From Streptomyces eurocidicus (GTDB lineage Bacteria > Actinomycetota > Actinomycetes > Streptomycetales > Streptomycetaceae), in contig NZ_LGUI01000013.1 of assembly GCF_002891295.1 (NCBI RefSeq), positions 1-64,000 on the forward strand: a stretch of 64,000 nt of DNA. Direction: 5' to 3'. Shown here in pieces: positions 17,876 to 26,476 of the stretch (the stretch's first letter is position 1; every line of letters starts with the position of its first letter). The position numbers and the translations under genes were made by a program. The notes under the pieces were generated by a model. That model did not search any database and was not told the DNA's origin. It worked only from the letters and a program-made list of their open reading frames with translations.

Positions 17876-18114
17876 GGCCTCCCCAACGTCAACCCCGGCC
17901 CACGGGGGTGGTGTTCCCGACAACAATGCGGCGTGAGCCTACTACTGCGTGGTACGAGTCTCGAAGACCAGTACGACGATCGATCCGCGCTCTTGCCTCC
18001 GTATGGCTGGAATTCCCCGTCCGTGGGAACTATCGGAAGGAGCGGCACGCTCATCCAGGAGGGAGCCGGCTTACGGGGAGGCCGGCGCGGGGGACGAGGG
18101 GGAGGTGGGCCGAG

Positions 18115-18480
18115 TTGGACCGGAACCACGGCGCTGTCCCGCCGGGCGTCCCGTCGTACCGGACCCGGTCGCTGTGGGTCGAGGAGCCCGCCCGGCGGCA
18201 CCGGATGCCGGATCCGGTGCGGTCGGCCGCGGTGCGCGCGGTCCTGATCATCTCGGTGACCCTGGTCCAGGCGATGATCGCGACGCTGTTCGCGTGCGCC
18301 GGGTCCTGGCTCGCGCTGCCGGCGCTGCTGAGCACCGTGGCGAGCGTGGTGGCCGCCACCTGGGCGGTGCTGGACGTCTGGGTCACCCGGCAGGTGTGGC
18401 GCCAGCGCCACGGGGTGGTCTCGGTGCCCAGCAGCACGGCGCGCGCGGTGCGGCGGGCCCGTCGCCCACGCTTCCCCTGA
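18115..18480 (+). CDS. Small membrane protein, unknown function
   Basis: About 121 residues with two hydrophobic helices (AVRAVLIISVTLVQAMIATLF and ALPALLSTVASVVAATWAVL) and a basic C-terminus. The TTG at 18115 is proposed because GGGGGAGG ends 9 bases upstream; the ATG at 18205 would give a 91-residue protein that still has both helices but has no ribosome binding site. It is divergent from cvnA (239 bp between the starts) and could be a membrane partner of the conservon, but nothing in the sequence proves that. Confidence 0.6.
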   Translation: MDRNHGAVPPGVPSYRTRSLWVEEPARRHRMPDPVRSAAVRAVLIISVTLVQAMIATLFACAGSWLALPALLSTVASVVAATWAVLDVWVTRQVWRQRHGVVSVPSSTARAVRRARRPRFP

Positions 18481-18560
18481 TCCTCGGGTGCCCGGTAGGT
18501 TCGAGGGTTGACGGGCGTAGACCGTCGCGCGGGGTTCGGCTGGCGAGGGGGGCGGCGCGG

Positions 18561-19702
18561 ATGGCGGAGCGTGACCAGGCGGTGCAGCGCATTCCGGAGA
18601 TCCTCCGGGACACCGGCTGGACGGTGGTCCTGGTCGGTGAGGAGCAGTCGGGCAAGCTCGCCCAGGTGACCGCCGGCCTGCGCCGGGGGCCGGACCCCTC
18701 GGGCTCCGGCAAGCGCATCACCTCCGGATTCTCCTACTGGGGCCTGGAGTCGACGGTGGCGTGGGCCCACGCGTGCAACGACCTGTACTACCCCGTGATG
18801 CGGGAGAGCATCGGCTCCTTCAGCCGCCGGCTGCGCGCCGTGGCGGACCGGCTGCCGGCCGGCCGCTGCACTATGTGAGCCTGGGCCCGGGCACGGGCGA
18901 GAAGGACCAGGCGCTGCTGCGCTACCTCGACCGCCAGAACAGGACGGGGTACTACATCCCGGTGGACGTGAGCGCCGAGATGCTGCGGCTCGGGCAGCAC
19001 GAGGCGCTGGAGCACCTGCACGTGCCGCCCGCCGACGTGCTGCCGGTGCAGCTGGACTTCTCCATGCCCGCCAACCTCGACCGGCTGAGCACGCTGGTCC
19101 ACCGGGTGGTGGGCGACGAGCCGGTGGTCTATTCGCTGCTGGGCAACACCCTGGCCAACTTCGACAGCGACACCCAGCTGCTGACGCTGCTGGCCGAGAA
19201 GCTGCTGCGCCCGCAGGACCGCTTCCTGCTGGAGGTCGCGAGCACGGCCGGGCAGGACGAGCAGGCGGCCCACGCGGCCGCGCAGGAGTACGAGAACAGC
19301 CCGCGCTTCCGTGAGTTCGTCACCAGCGCGCTGATGCAGTACACCGACCTCCAGATCGACCTCAACAGCCTCAGCTGCGAGGGGCTGGTGGAAGACGACC
19401 GGGCCCTGCTGGTCAGGGTGGTCTACCGCAACCGCACCGGGGGCACCCTGGAGCTGACGCTGCCCGACCGCAGCAGGGTGCCCTTCCCCGACGAGGACAC
19501 CATCCGCCTCTACCTGAGCCGGAAGTACACCCGGGCGGGCCTGGAGAAGATGCTGAGCGACGCCCGGGTGGCCAAGGCGGGCGAGACCCACGAGGTGGGG
19601 CACGCCGCCTACGACCGGCCGGCGTTCGGGCTGGCGCTGCTGCTGCTCCAGGGCGGCGAGGCGCCGGCCGCGGCCACCGGGCCCAACCCGTTCCGCGACT
19701 GA
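18561..19702 (+). pseudogene. EgtD-like SAM-dependent methyltransferase gene broken by a frameshift
   Basis: The product is read in two frames. The first 105 or so codons from the ATG at 18561 (MAERDQAVQRIPEILRDTGW...) run into a TGA at 18876-18878; the rest continues in another frame as HYVSLGPGTGEKDQALLRYL and onward to 19702. The junction is at about 18855-18870 inside a run of CCGG tetranucleotides. SLGPGTGEKD is a SAM-binding motif I, and the whole resembles the histidine-specific methyltransferase (EgtD/PF10017) family, though the substrate is unknown. Third-position G/C bias holds on both sides. This is either a recent slippage mutation or a sequencing error. Confidence 0.75.
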
Positions 19703-19717
19703 CGGCCTGTCCGCCCG

Positions 19718-20383
19718 ATGCCGCGCCCGCCGCGGCCCAGGGGCCTCCCGGCGAGGCTCCTGAGCCGGCTCAACCGTCAGTTCTTCGCCGCCGTCACGCT
19801 CGCCTGCCTGCTCACCGCGCTCGGCATCTGCGTGTGGTGGGTGACCGTCGCCGACGAAGCGAACGGCCACTTCGAGCCCGCCACCTCCGGGCTCGCCCTC
19901 GTCGCGGCCGTCACCGGGGTCTACGCGGAGCGCCGGGCCGCCGCCCGGGAGCGGCGCACCCAGGCGTTGCACGCCCTCGCCGACGAGCTGGTGAAGAACA
20001 CCGAGCTGCTCGGCACCGGGTTCGCGCCGCTGGACCCGCAGGCGCCCCGGGCGCGGGTGCACCCGCGCCTGGTGCAGTCCGCGACGGACGCCGCCCTGGT
20101 CTCCGGGGTGTTCTCCGAGCCGGGCCACGAGGAGCTGGTCACCCTGCTGCACCGGTGGCGGGACGGGGTGCACGACTTCAACCAGCGGCTGGACCTCGTC
20201 GAGGTCCGTACGTACATCAGCGAGGTGCCGATCACGGACCTGCTGGACATCGACGAGTCCATGCAGCGCCCGGGCGGCCGGCTCGACGGGCTGCGGCAGC
20301 TGCGGGCCGGCCTGGAGGAGCTGCTGCGCGAGCGCTACGCGGAACAGCCGGGCGTCGCCGCCCGGCTGGACCGCCTCGGGTGA
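19718..20383 (+). CDS. Membrane-anchored protein, unknown function
   Basis: 221 residues. A basic N-terminus is followed by two hydrophobic segments (FFAAVTLACLLTALGICVWW and SGLALVAAVTGVYA), then a mainly helical cytoplasmic domain of about 150 residues with no motif I know. It lies 15 bp after the methyltransferase gene and is convergent with the SMC-like gene, whose stop is 7 bp away. No ribosome binding site is obvious, which fits coupling to the upstream gene. Confidence 0.7.
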   Translation: MPRPPRPRGLPARLLSRLNRQFFAAVTLACLLTALGICVWWVTVADEANGHFEPATSGLALVAAVTGVYAERRAAARERRTQALHALADELVKNTELLGTGFAPLDPQAPRARVHPRLVQSATDAALVSGVFSEPGHEELVTLLHRWRDGVHDFNQRLDLVEVRTYISEVPITDLLDIDESMQRPGGRLDGLRQLRAGLEELLRERYAEQPGVAARLDRLG

Positions 20384-20390
20384 GCGGCCG

Positions 20391-23300
20391 CTACGCCCCG
20401 GCCGGTACGGGCGCCTCCGCCGCCGGCCCGTCCGCCGGGCGCTTGAACATCCGGGTCGCCGTGATCTGGCCGTGCACCGGCTCCGCGTCCGGGTCCTGCT
20501 CCTGGGGCAGGCCCGGGCGCAGGTGTTCCTCGACGCTGATGTACTTCAGGCCCGCCCGCAGGTCCGCGTCATTGCGCAGCCGGATGACCAGCGGGAACTC
20601 CGCGAGGGCCGTGGTGTCGAAGAGGCCGGTGGTGTACAGCAGCTGGACGCCGAGGGCGTCGGCGACGGCCCGCTGGAGCTCCAGCAGGTAGGTGGCGTTC
20701 GCGCGGCCGATGGGGTTGTCGAGGAACAAGGTGCCCGCGTGGCGCTGCTTGTCGCGGCCCCGGTCGTTGCTGCGCAGCGCCGCCATGGTGCAGTACAGCG
20801 CGATGGCGGCGGTGAGCAGCTGGCCGCCGGAGAACACGTCGCCCATCTGGCGCACCGGGACCCGCTCGGCGCGCAGCACGGCGTCCGGCTTGAGGATCTC
20901 GACGGCCACGCCGCGCGGCTGCAGCGCCGCCTGCACACCGCGCAGCAGCAGCGACATGCCGTCGCGGCGCAGGTCGGAGTTCTTCTTGACGGCGGAGCGG
21001 GTGGCCTCGTCGATGACCTCGCCGAGGCGCTCGGTGAGGGTGGCCTGGTCCGGGTCCTCGAAGCGGATGCGCAGGAACTCCTGGCCCGACCACTCCCCCA
21101 GGCCCTCGGGGAGACGGGAGAGCCGCTGCGCGGAGCGCAGGGTGGTGAGGGAGGACTCGACCAGGCCGCGCAGCCGGTCGACGATGCTGTCGCGGTTGCG
21201 CTCCAGCTGCTCCAGCTCGTCGGTGAGCACCCGCAGCCGGGGGGCGAACGCCTCGGCCCAGGCGACGGCGTGCTCCGGCAGGGCGGCGGCGGGCAGTTCG
21301 CGGATCTGCTGGCGGGCCGGGGTGCGGACCTGCTCGTAGCGGGTGGAGTTGGCGTGCCGGACGAGGACGTCGCTCGCCTCGCGGACCGCCGTCTCGGCGG
21401 CCGACAGCTCGCCGGCGCAGCCGCGCAGGGAGCGGCGGGCCTCGGCGGCCGTCTGCCGGGCCTCCTCCAGCGAGCCGGCGTAGGGCTCGGGCCGCTCGCC
21501 GTCCTCCTCCGGGGCGTTGTCGCGGAGCAGGTCGCGCAGGAGGGCCGCGGTGTCGTCGAAGCCGGTGGCCGCGTCCTCGGCGGACCGGTGGGCGCGCAGC
21601 AGGTCGGCGTGGGCCCGGCGGGCGGTCTCCAGGGCGTCGTCGCGGGCGGCGAGTTCGGCGGTGGCGGTGCGCAGGAGCTCCTTGGCCCCGTCGGCGTCGG
21701 CGGGCGCCATGTCCTCGGGGAGCTCGGTGTGGGCGTCGCCGTCGGTGGGGGCGAGCCGCTCGGCCTCGCCGCGCAGCCGGCCGAGCTGCTCGCTGGCGGT
21801 GGAGGCGCGGCTCTCCAGCATCTGGACGAGCGACTCGGCGCGGGCCACGGCCGCCTGGCGGGACGGGCCGTCGGAGCCGTCGGTGCCCTCCAGGAGCTGG
21901 GCGGCGCGGACGCGCACCTTGTTGGTGAGGCGGTCGAGCTCGGCGAGGGCCGCGCTCTCGTCGCTCTCGGCCCGGGCCTGCTCGGCGCGGAGGTCGGCGC
22001 CCACGCCGACCTTCTCGTAGAGCTGCGAGGCGGCGCGGTACGCCTCGCGCAGGGCGGGCAGGGAGGCGCCCGCCGTCTCCATGCTCTCCGGGGCGGTGAC
22101 GTCGTCGGGGGCGCCGGCGATCTCGGCGCGCTCGGCGCGCAGCGCGCGGGCCGTGCGGCGGGCGTCGTCGGCGGCGCGCTGGGCGGCCCGGCGGTCCTCG
22201 TCGGCGGCGCGGGCGCGGTCCACGCACACGGCGGCGCGCTCCTCGGCCTCCGCGCCCTCCTCGGCGAGCTCCCGGACCCGGGACTGCCAGGAGGCGCGCT
22301 CGCGGAGCCGGTAGGCGAGCCCGGCGAGGGCGTCGGCGACCCGGCGGGCGCGGGCGGCGACCTCCTGGCGCTCGTCGCGGACGCGGGCGGCCTCGGCGGC
22401 GGTCTCCTCGGCCTCGGCGAGGGCCGTGCGCAGCTCGGCCAGCTCCTCCTGGGCGGTGTCGGCGGCCGTGCGGGCCCGCTCGGCCTCGGCGGCCAGCTCG
22501 GCGAGGCGGCCGGCCGGGCAGCCGGCGCGCCAGGACGCGAGCCGGGCGGCGAGCGTCCGGTCGCCGGCCAGGCGTGCCGCTATGGCGCGGATCTCCTCGT
22601 CACGCGCGGTGGCGCGGGCCCGCAGGGCCTGCCGCTCGTCGTCGGCGGCGCGCTCATCGTGCATCGCCGGGTTCGGCGGTACGAGGAAGACGCCGGACTC
22701 CGCGGAGCCGGCCGCGGGGGCGGGTTCGAGGAGGGCCGCCGCGGTGCCGACGGCGACGGCGGAGCGGGGCAGCAGGGAGGCCGCGCCGAGTACTTCCCGG
22801 GCGCGGGCGTGCGAGTCGGCGTCGGTGATGACGACGCCGTCGACGAGCTCGGGGCGGGCGGCGAGGACGTCGGCGTGGGCGGCCGGGTCGACGGCCTGGG
22901 CGAGGTAGCGCCAGCCGGGCAGGGCGGGGATGCCGTGCTCGCCGAGGTACTCGACGGCGGCCAGGACGTCGGCGCTGGGCGGCAGCAGGCCGCCGTCGCC
23001 GAGGGCGCCGAGGATCCGGGAGTCGTCGGCGGCGGCGGTCTGGAGGTCGAACATCTGCCGCTCGGAGGCGGCGACGCCGCGGTCGAGCATCTCGCGCAGC
23101 GCGTCGGCGCCGCGGTCGAGCTCCTCGGCGGTGAGCGGGCCGTCGAGGGTGCGGCGGGCGCCGGGGACGCCGGCGGCGTCGCCACCGGCGGGAGCGGCCG
23201 GGGCGTCCGGGCCGGAGCGGGGTCCGGGGACCTGACCGGCGGCCGTCGGCTGGGGCAGGCCCAGGAGTTCGACGAGGCGCTGCTCGGCGCCGATGGACAC

Positions 23301-25094
23301 GGCGGCCCGGTACTCGGCGTCGTGGGCCGCCTCGGCGGCGGTGGCGGCGTCGGCGGCGCGGGCGGCGGAGAGCTCGGTACGGGCCAGGGCGCCGGCGGCC
23401 TCCTTGGCGCGCGCCGCGCTCTCGCGGGCGCTCTCGCGGGCCGCCTCGTACGCGGCGACGGCGGGCTTCTCGGCGTCGCTGGCGGCGAGCGCGGCACGGG
23501 CCGGGTCGGCGTCGGGCTCGGTGTCGTCGAGCCAGCCGGCGCGGACGGCCTCGGCGGTCTCCTGCTCGACCTCGGCGAGGCGCTGGCGCAGGTGGCCGGC
23601 CTCGCTGCGGGCGCGCTGCGCCTCGGTGGCGGCGGCGGTCGCGTCGCGGTGGGCGGCCTCGCCGGCCTCCTGGAGGGCGGCGGAGCGCTCCTCCTCCTCG
23701 TTGGCGAGCCGCTCGCCCTCCTCGGCCTTGGTGTTGAGGGCACGGACGAGCGCGGCGGCGGCCGCGGCGCGGGCGGCGAGCGCGGGGGCGGCGTCGCGCT
23801 CGGCCTCGCGGATGGCGGCGGCCACCCGGGCGGAGCGGTCGGCGGCGGCGCGGTGCCGGAGCACGGTCTCGGCCGCCTGCCAGGCGGAGTGCAGCGTCCG
23901 GGCCTCGATGAGCTCGCGGCGCTGGGCGGCGGCGGCCCGCTCGGCGGCGGTGAGGGCGAGGGAGGCGTGGCGGTAGGCGATCTCGGCGGCGACGAGGGCG
24001 CTGCGGCCGCGCCCGGCCTCGGCGTCCGTGACGGCGTGCGCGGCGCCGGCGACCCGCTCGGCGAGCTCCCCGGCCCGGCCGCGCTCCTCGGTGGCGCGGG
24101 CGGCGAGCCGGTGGGCGAGGCCGCGGGTGCGGCGCTCGGCCCCGGCGTGCACGCCGCGCGTCCGGTCGCGGGTGACGGCGGCCTCGGCGATGCGGGAGAG
24201 CAGGTCGAGGGAGCCGGCGGTGAAGTCCCGCTCGGCGGTGAGCTCGGCGCGGCGGCCGAGCTTGTGGGCGAAGCCGTGGACGAGGTCGGCGAGGCCGTCG
24301 GTGTCCCGGGTGTCGGTGACGGCGCGCAGCAGGAGGTCGGTGAAGTCGGAGTCGTTCTTGACGGCGAAGAGGCCGGCGGCCTCGCCCTCGTCGGCGTTCA
24401 TCTCGCGCTGGTAGCGGAAGAGTTCGGGGTCCAGGCCGAGCTCGCCGAGGTGTTCGTTCCAGCGCTCGTGGATCTCCTCCCACACCACGTCCAGGTTGGG
24501 GTACGCCTTGCCCGCCTCGGTGAGGACGTCGCGGAAGCCCTTCATGGTGCGGCGGCGGCCGCGCGCGCCGGAGGCGCCGTCGGCGGCGGGGCGCATCGCG
24601 GTGGACTCGGCGACGGGCAGCGAGTCCAGGCTCATGCCGGGGCCGGGGCGGAAGGAGTACCACGCCTCGGCGAACTTGCGCGGGTCGTTGGAGACCTGGC
24701 GGCCGCGCCACTCGCTGACCTTGCCGACGACGACGGACTCGCCGGTGAGGACGTGCTGCCACTCCAGGGCGACGTGGCCGCAGTCGTCGGCGAGGAGGAA
24801 CTTGCGGAGCACGCCGGAGCTGGCGCCGCCCAGGGTGTTGCGGTGGCCGGGCAGCATGACCGAGAAGATCAGCTTGAGGAGGACGGACTTGCCGCCGCCG
24901 TTCTCCAGGAAGAGCACGCCCGCGGGCGCGGGGCGGCGCGGCGGGCCGGTGGGCTCGTCCTCGAAGAACTCCGCCTGCGCGGGTGCGGGGGTGGGCACGG
25001 GCGCGCCGACCCCTCGCAGGTCGAGCACGGTGTCGGCGTAGCGCGCACCGGCGGGCCCGATGGAGTAGAGGCGGACCCGGGACAGCTCGTACAT
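20391..25094 (-). CDS. Giant SMC/MukB/JetC-like coiled-coil ATPase
   Basis: 1567 residues. The N-terminal ABC half-head has Walker A LENGGGKS (about 62-71) after the insertion rich in Pro/Ala. Long Ala/Glu/Arg-rich coiled coils run at about 300-610 and 815-1330, around a globular hinge-like part (about 610-815, GVVITDADSHARAREVL). The C-terminal half-head has the signature FSGGQ (about 1420) and the Walker B region TLFLDNPIG (about 1455-1464). The residue after the Walker B Asp is Asn, where SMC ATPases have a catalytic Glu. It is the third gene of a leftward set, 31 bp after the KITE-like gene, in the JetA-JetB-JetC order of MukBEF/Wadjet systems. It likely acts on DNA. The subfamily is my inference. 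Confidence 0.8.
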   Translation of the reverse strand: MYELSRVRLYSIGPAGARYADTVLDLRGVGAPVPTPAPAQAEFFEDEPTGPPRRPAPAGVLFLENGGGKSVLLKLIFSVMLPGHRNTLGGASSGVLRKFLLADDCGHVALEWQHVLTGESVVVGKVSEWRGRQVSNDPRKFAEAWYSFRPGPGMSLDSLPVAESTAMRPAADGASGARGRRRTMKGFRDVLTEAGKAYPNLDVVWEEIHERWNEHLGELGLDPELFRYQREMNADEGEAAGLFAVKNDSDFTDLLLRAVTDTRDTDGLADLVHGFAHKLGRRAELTAERDFTAGSLDLLSRIAEAAVTRDRTRGVHAGAERRTRGLAHRLAARATEERGRAGELAERVAGAAHAVTDAEAGRGRSALVAAEIAYRHASLALTAAERAAAAQRRELIEARTLHSAWQAAETVLRHRAAADRSARVAAAIREAERDAAPALAARAAAAAALVRALNTKAEEGERLANEEEERSAALQEAGEAAHRDATAAATEAQRARSEAGHLRQRLAEVEQETAEAVRAGWLDDTEPDADPARAALAASDAEKPAVAAYEAARESARESAARAKEAAGALARTELSAARAADAATAAEAAHDAEYRAAVSIGAEQRLVELLGLPQPTAAGQVPGPRSGPDAPAAPAGGDAAGVPGARRTLDGPLTAEELDRGADALREMLDRGVAASERQMFDLQTAAADDSRILGALGDGGLLPPSADVLAAVEYLGEHGIPALPGWRYLAQAVDPAAHADVLAARPELVDGVVITDADSHARAREVLGAASLLPRSAVAVGTAAALLEPAPAAGSAESGVFLVPPNPAMHDERAADDERQALRARATARDEEIRAIAARLAGDRTLAARLASWRAGCPAGRLAELAAEAERARTAADTAQEELAELRTALAEAEETAAEAARVRDERQEVAARARRVADALAGLAYRLRERASWQSRVRELAEEGAEAEERAAVCVDRARAADEDRRAAQRAADDARRTARALRAERAEIAGAPDDVTAPESMETAGASLPALREAYRAASQLYEKVGVGADLRAEQARAESDESAALAELDRLTNKVRVRAAQLLEGTDGSDGPSRQAAVARAESLVQMLESRASTASEQLGRLRGEAERLAPTDGDAHTELPEDMAPADADGAKELLRTATAELAARDDALETARRAHADLLRAHRSAEDAATGFDDTAALLRDLLRDNAPEEDGERPEPYAGSLEEARQTAAEARRSLRGCAGELSAAETAVREASDVLVRHANSTRYEQVRTPARQQIRELPAAALPEHAVAWAEAFAPRLRVLTDELEQLERNRDSIVDRLRGLVESSLTTLRSAQRLSRLPEGLGEWSGQEFLRIRFEDPDQATLTERLGEVIDEATRSAVKKNSDLRRDGMSLLLRGVQAALQPRGVAVEILKPDAVLRAERVPVRQMGDVFSGGQLLTAAIALYCTMAALRSNDRGRDKQRHAGTLFLDNPIGRANATYLLELQRAVADALGVQLLYTTGLFDTTALAEFPLVIRLRNDADLRAGLKYISVEEHLRPGLPQEQDPDAEPVHGQITATRMFKRPADGPAAEAPVPAGA

Positions 25095-25125
25095 GGCGGA
25101 CTCTCGTTGTCGTGACGGGCGGTGT

Positions 25126-26049
25126 TCAGGAGGCGGGGCTGTGCTGGTCTTCGAAGAACGGCAGGCCGGCGTCGGCGACCAGGTCGAGGGCGTCGGCGTC
25201 GGACGGCGGCAGCAGGGTCGCCCCGCCGTCGCCGACGGACACCACGCCGAGCTCCAGCAGCTCGGTCATCGCGGCGGTGCCGGCCATGTCGCGGACCTGG
25301 AGCTGGTAGCGGGCGGTGGTGCGGTAGGCGCCGCCGGCGTCGTCGCCGGTGCGCTGGAGGAAGCCGGAGTCGACGAGGAAGGCGACGGCCTTGGCGATGA
25401 TGCCGGTGGTGGAGCCGGCGAGGCGGCGGGCGTCCTTGGTGGCGCCCGTCGCGCTGCGGCGGGCGTAGACCCGCCAGGCGGCTTCGAGGCCGGGGGCGTC
25501 GGTGGTGGGGTCGGTGTTCTCGCCCTGCTCGGCGGCCCGCTCCTCCAGGCGGCGGCACGCCTGGCGGACGAACGCGTCGACGCCGTTGACCGTGATGCGG
25601 CCGATGTAGCCGTCGTCGGCGAGGTCCTCCGGGCGGGGGAAGGCCAGCGCGGCGACGGCGAGGTGGGCGAGGCCGTGCAGGAAGCGGTCGGCCGAGTCGG
25701 CGGTGGCGCGGCGGGCGTAGTCGCCCATGCGCACGGCGAAGACGGAGTCCTCGGCGGCGGTGACGGCCATGCCGGCGCGGGTGGAGACCTCCAGGACGAT
25801 CAGCCCGAGCCCGGCGGCGACGGCGTCGGCGAGGCGGGCGAAGGCGGGGTCGTCGCGGTGGCGGCGCAGCAGTTCGGCGTACTCCGCGTCGCGGGCGGGG
25901 AGCAGCTTGGGCTGGAGGCCGAAGGCGATGAGGCGGGCGGCGTCGGCGGCGTCGGCGGGTGTGACAGCGCCGACGGTGCCGGGGGCGGGGGCCGGTTCCG
26001 CGTCGGCCGCGTCGGGCTCCGCCGGGTCGTAGGCGTCGTACTCAGTCAC
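25126..26049 (-). CDS. MukE/JetB-like partner of the SMC-like ATPase
   Basis: 307 residues. After an acidic N-terminal tail, the protein is helical with predicted winged-helix segments (VNGVDAFVRQACRRLEE and IIAKAVAFLVDSGFLQRTGD followed by a beta-wing YRTTARYQLQVRD). Size, position and fold pattern fit a KITE subunit (MukE/JetB) that binds the kleisin. The GTG at 26049 has AGGAG 8 bases upstream. It is followed after 31 bp by the SMC-like gene, and preceded by a 427-bp repeat-rich gap that separates it from the kleisin-like gene. Confidence 0.7.
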   Translation of the reverse strand: MTEYDAYDPAEPDAADAEPAPAPGTVGAVTPADAADAARLIAFGLQPKLLPARDAEYAELLRRHRDDPAFARLADAVAAGLGLIVLEVSTRAGMAVTAAEDSVFAVRMGDYARRATADSADRFLHGLAHLAVAALAFPRPEDLADDGYIGRITVNGVDAFVRQACRRLEERAAEQGENTDPTTDAPGLEAAWRVYARRSATGATKDARRLAGSTTGIIAKAVAFLVDSGFLQRTGDDAGGAYRTTARYQLQVRDMAGTAAMTELLELGVVSVGDGGATLLPPSDADALDLVADAGLPFFEDQHSPAS

Positions 26050-26476
26050 GGTCGGTGCTCCTGCTGGGGGTGTGCGTGGCGTTGCGGTCGGTCGGCACCG
26101 CCGGGTCGGGCCGCGGGTGGTCGCGCGCAGTGGCGGCGGGGGTTCTTCCCCTTTCCCGCCCCTTCCCGGGACCGGGGAACGGCCCTCCGGGCCCCGGGGG
26201 TCCCGGGGACACAGCCCCGACGGCGACCGGCCCCGGCCGTGTGAACGGCGGTGCCGCACGGCGTGCCCGGCGCCGTGCCCCGGCACTCGGGGGTTCCGGG
26301 GGCTCGCCCCCGGTTCCGGGAAGGGGCGGGACCGGGGAACGGCCCTCCGCCGCGACGGCGGGAGGCCGCACGGCACGGCACGGCGGTGCCGCACGGGTCG
26401 CCGCCCGGCCCCGGCGCCGCGGCACGGAGCCCCGGCACGGTGGGGGCGGCGCGCCCCGGAAGGTACGTCCGGGTGC
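26050..26476. repeat. 427-bp repeat-rich gap inside the SMC-like gene set
   Basis: No gene is seen. Two direct repeats occur twice in the same order: a 22-bp element starting GGGACCGGGGAACGG at 26168-26189 and 26328-26349, and a 17-bp element ACGGCGGTGCCGCACGG at 26245-26261 and 26380-26396. CCGGGGGC-TC-GCCCCCGG (26296-26313) forms a tight hairpin. It looks like a duplicated intergenic repeat module. It may attenuate or split transcription between the first and second genes of the set. Confidence 0.65.

Noticed and set aside
15350..18247. A 965-codon open frame on the plus strand across the conservon
   Set aside because: It covers cvnA in antisense, shows no domains, and the conservon genes on the other strand are unmistakable.
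18000..20390. Search for a JetD-like nuclease gene beside the SMC-like set
   Set aside because: The neighbouring genes encode a methyltransferase and small membrane proteins; none looks like a topoisomerase VI-type nuclease.
20472..25115. A 1547-codon open frame on the plus strand opposite the SMC-like gene
   Set aside because: It is a G+C-driven shadow: composition is almost only Gly/Ala/Val/Arg/Leu without domains, and the minus-strand gene has motifs and correct codon bias.
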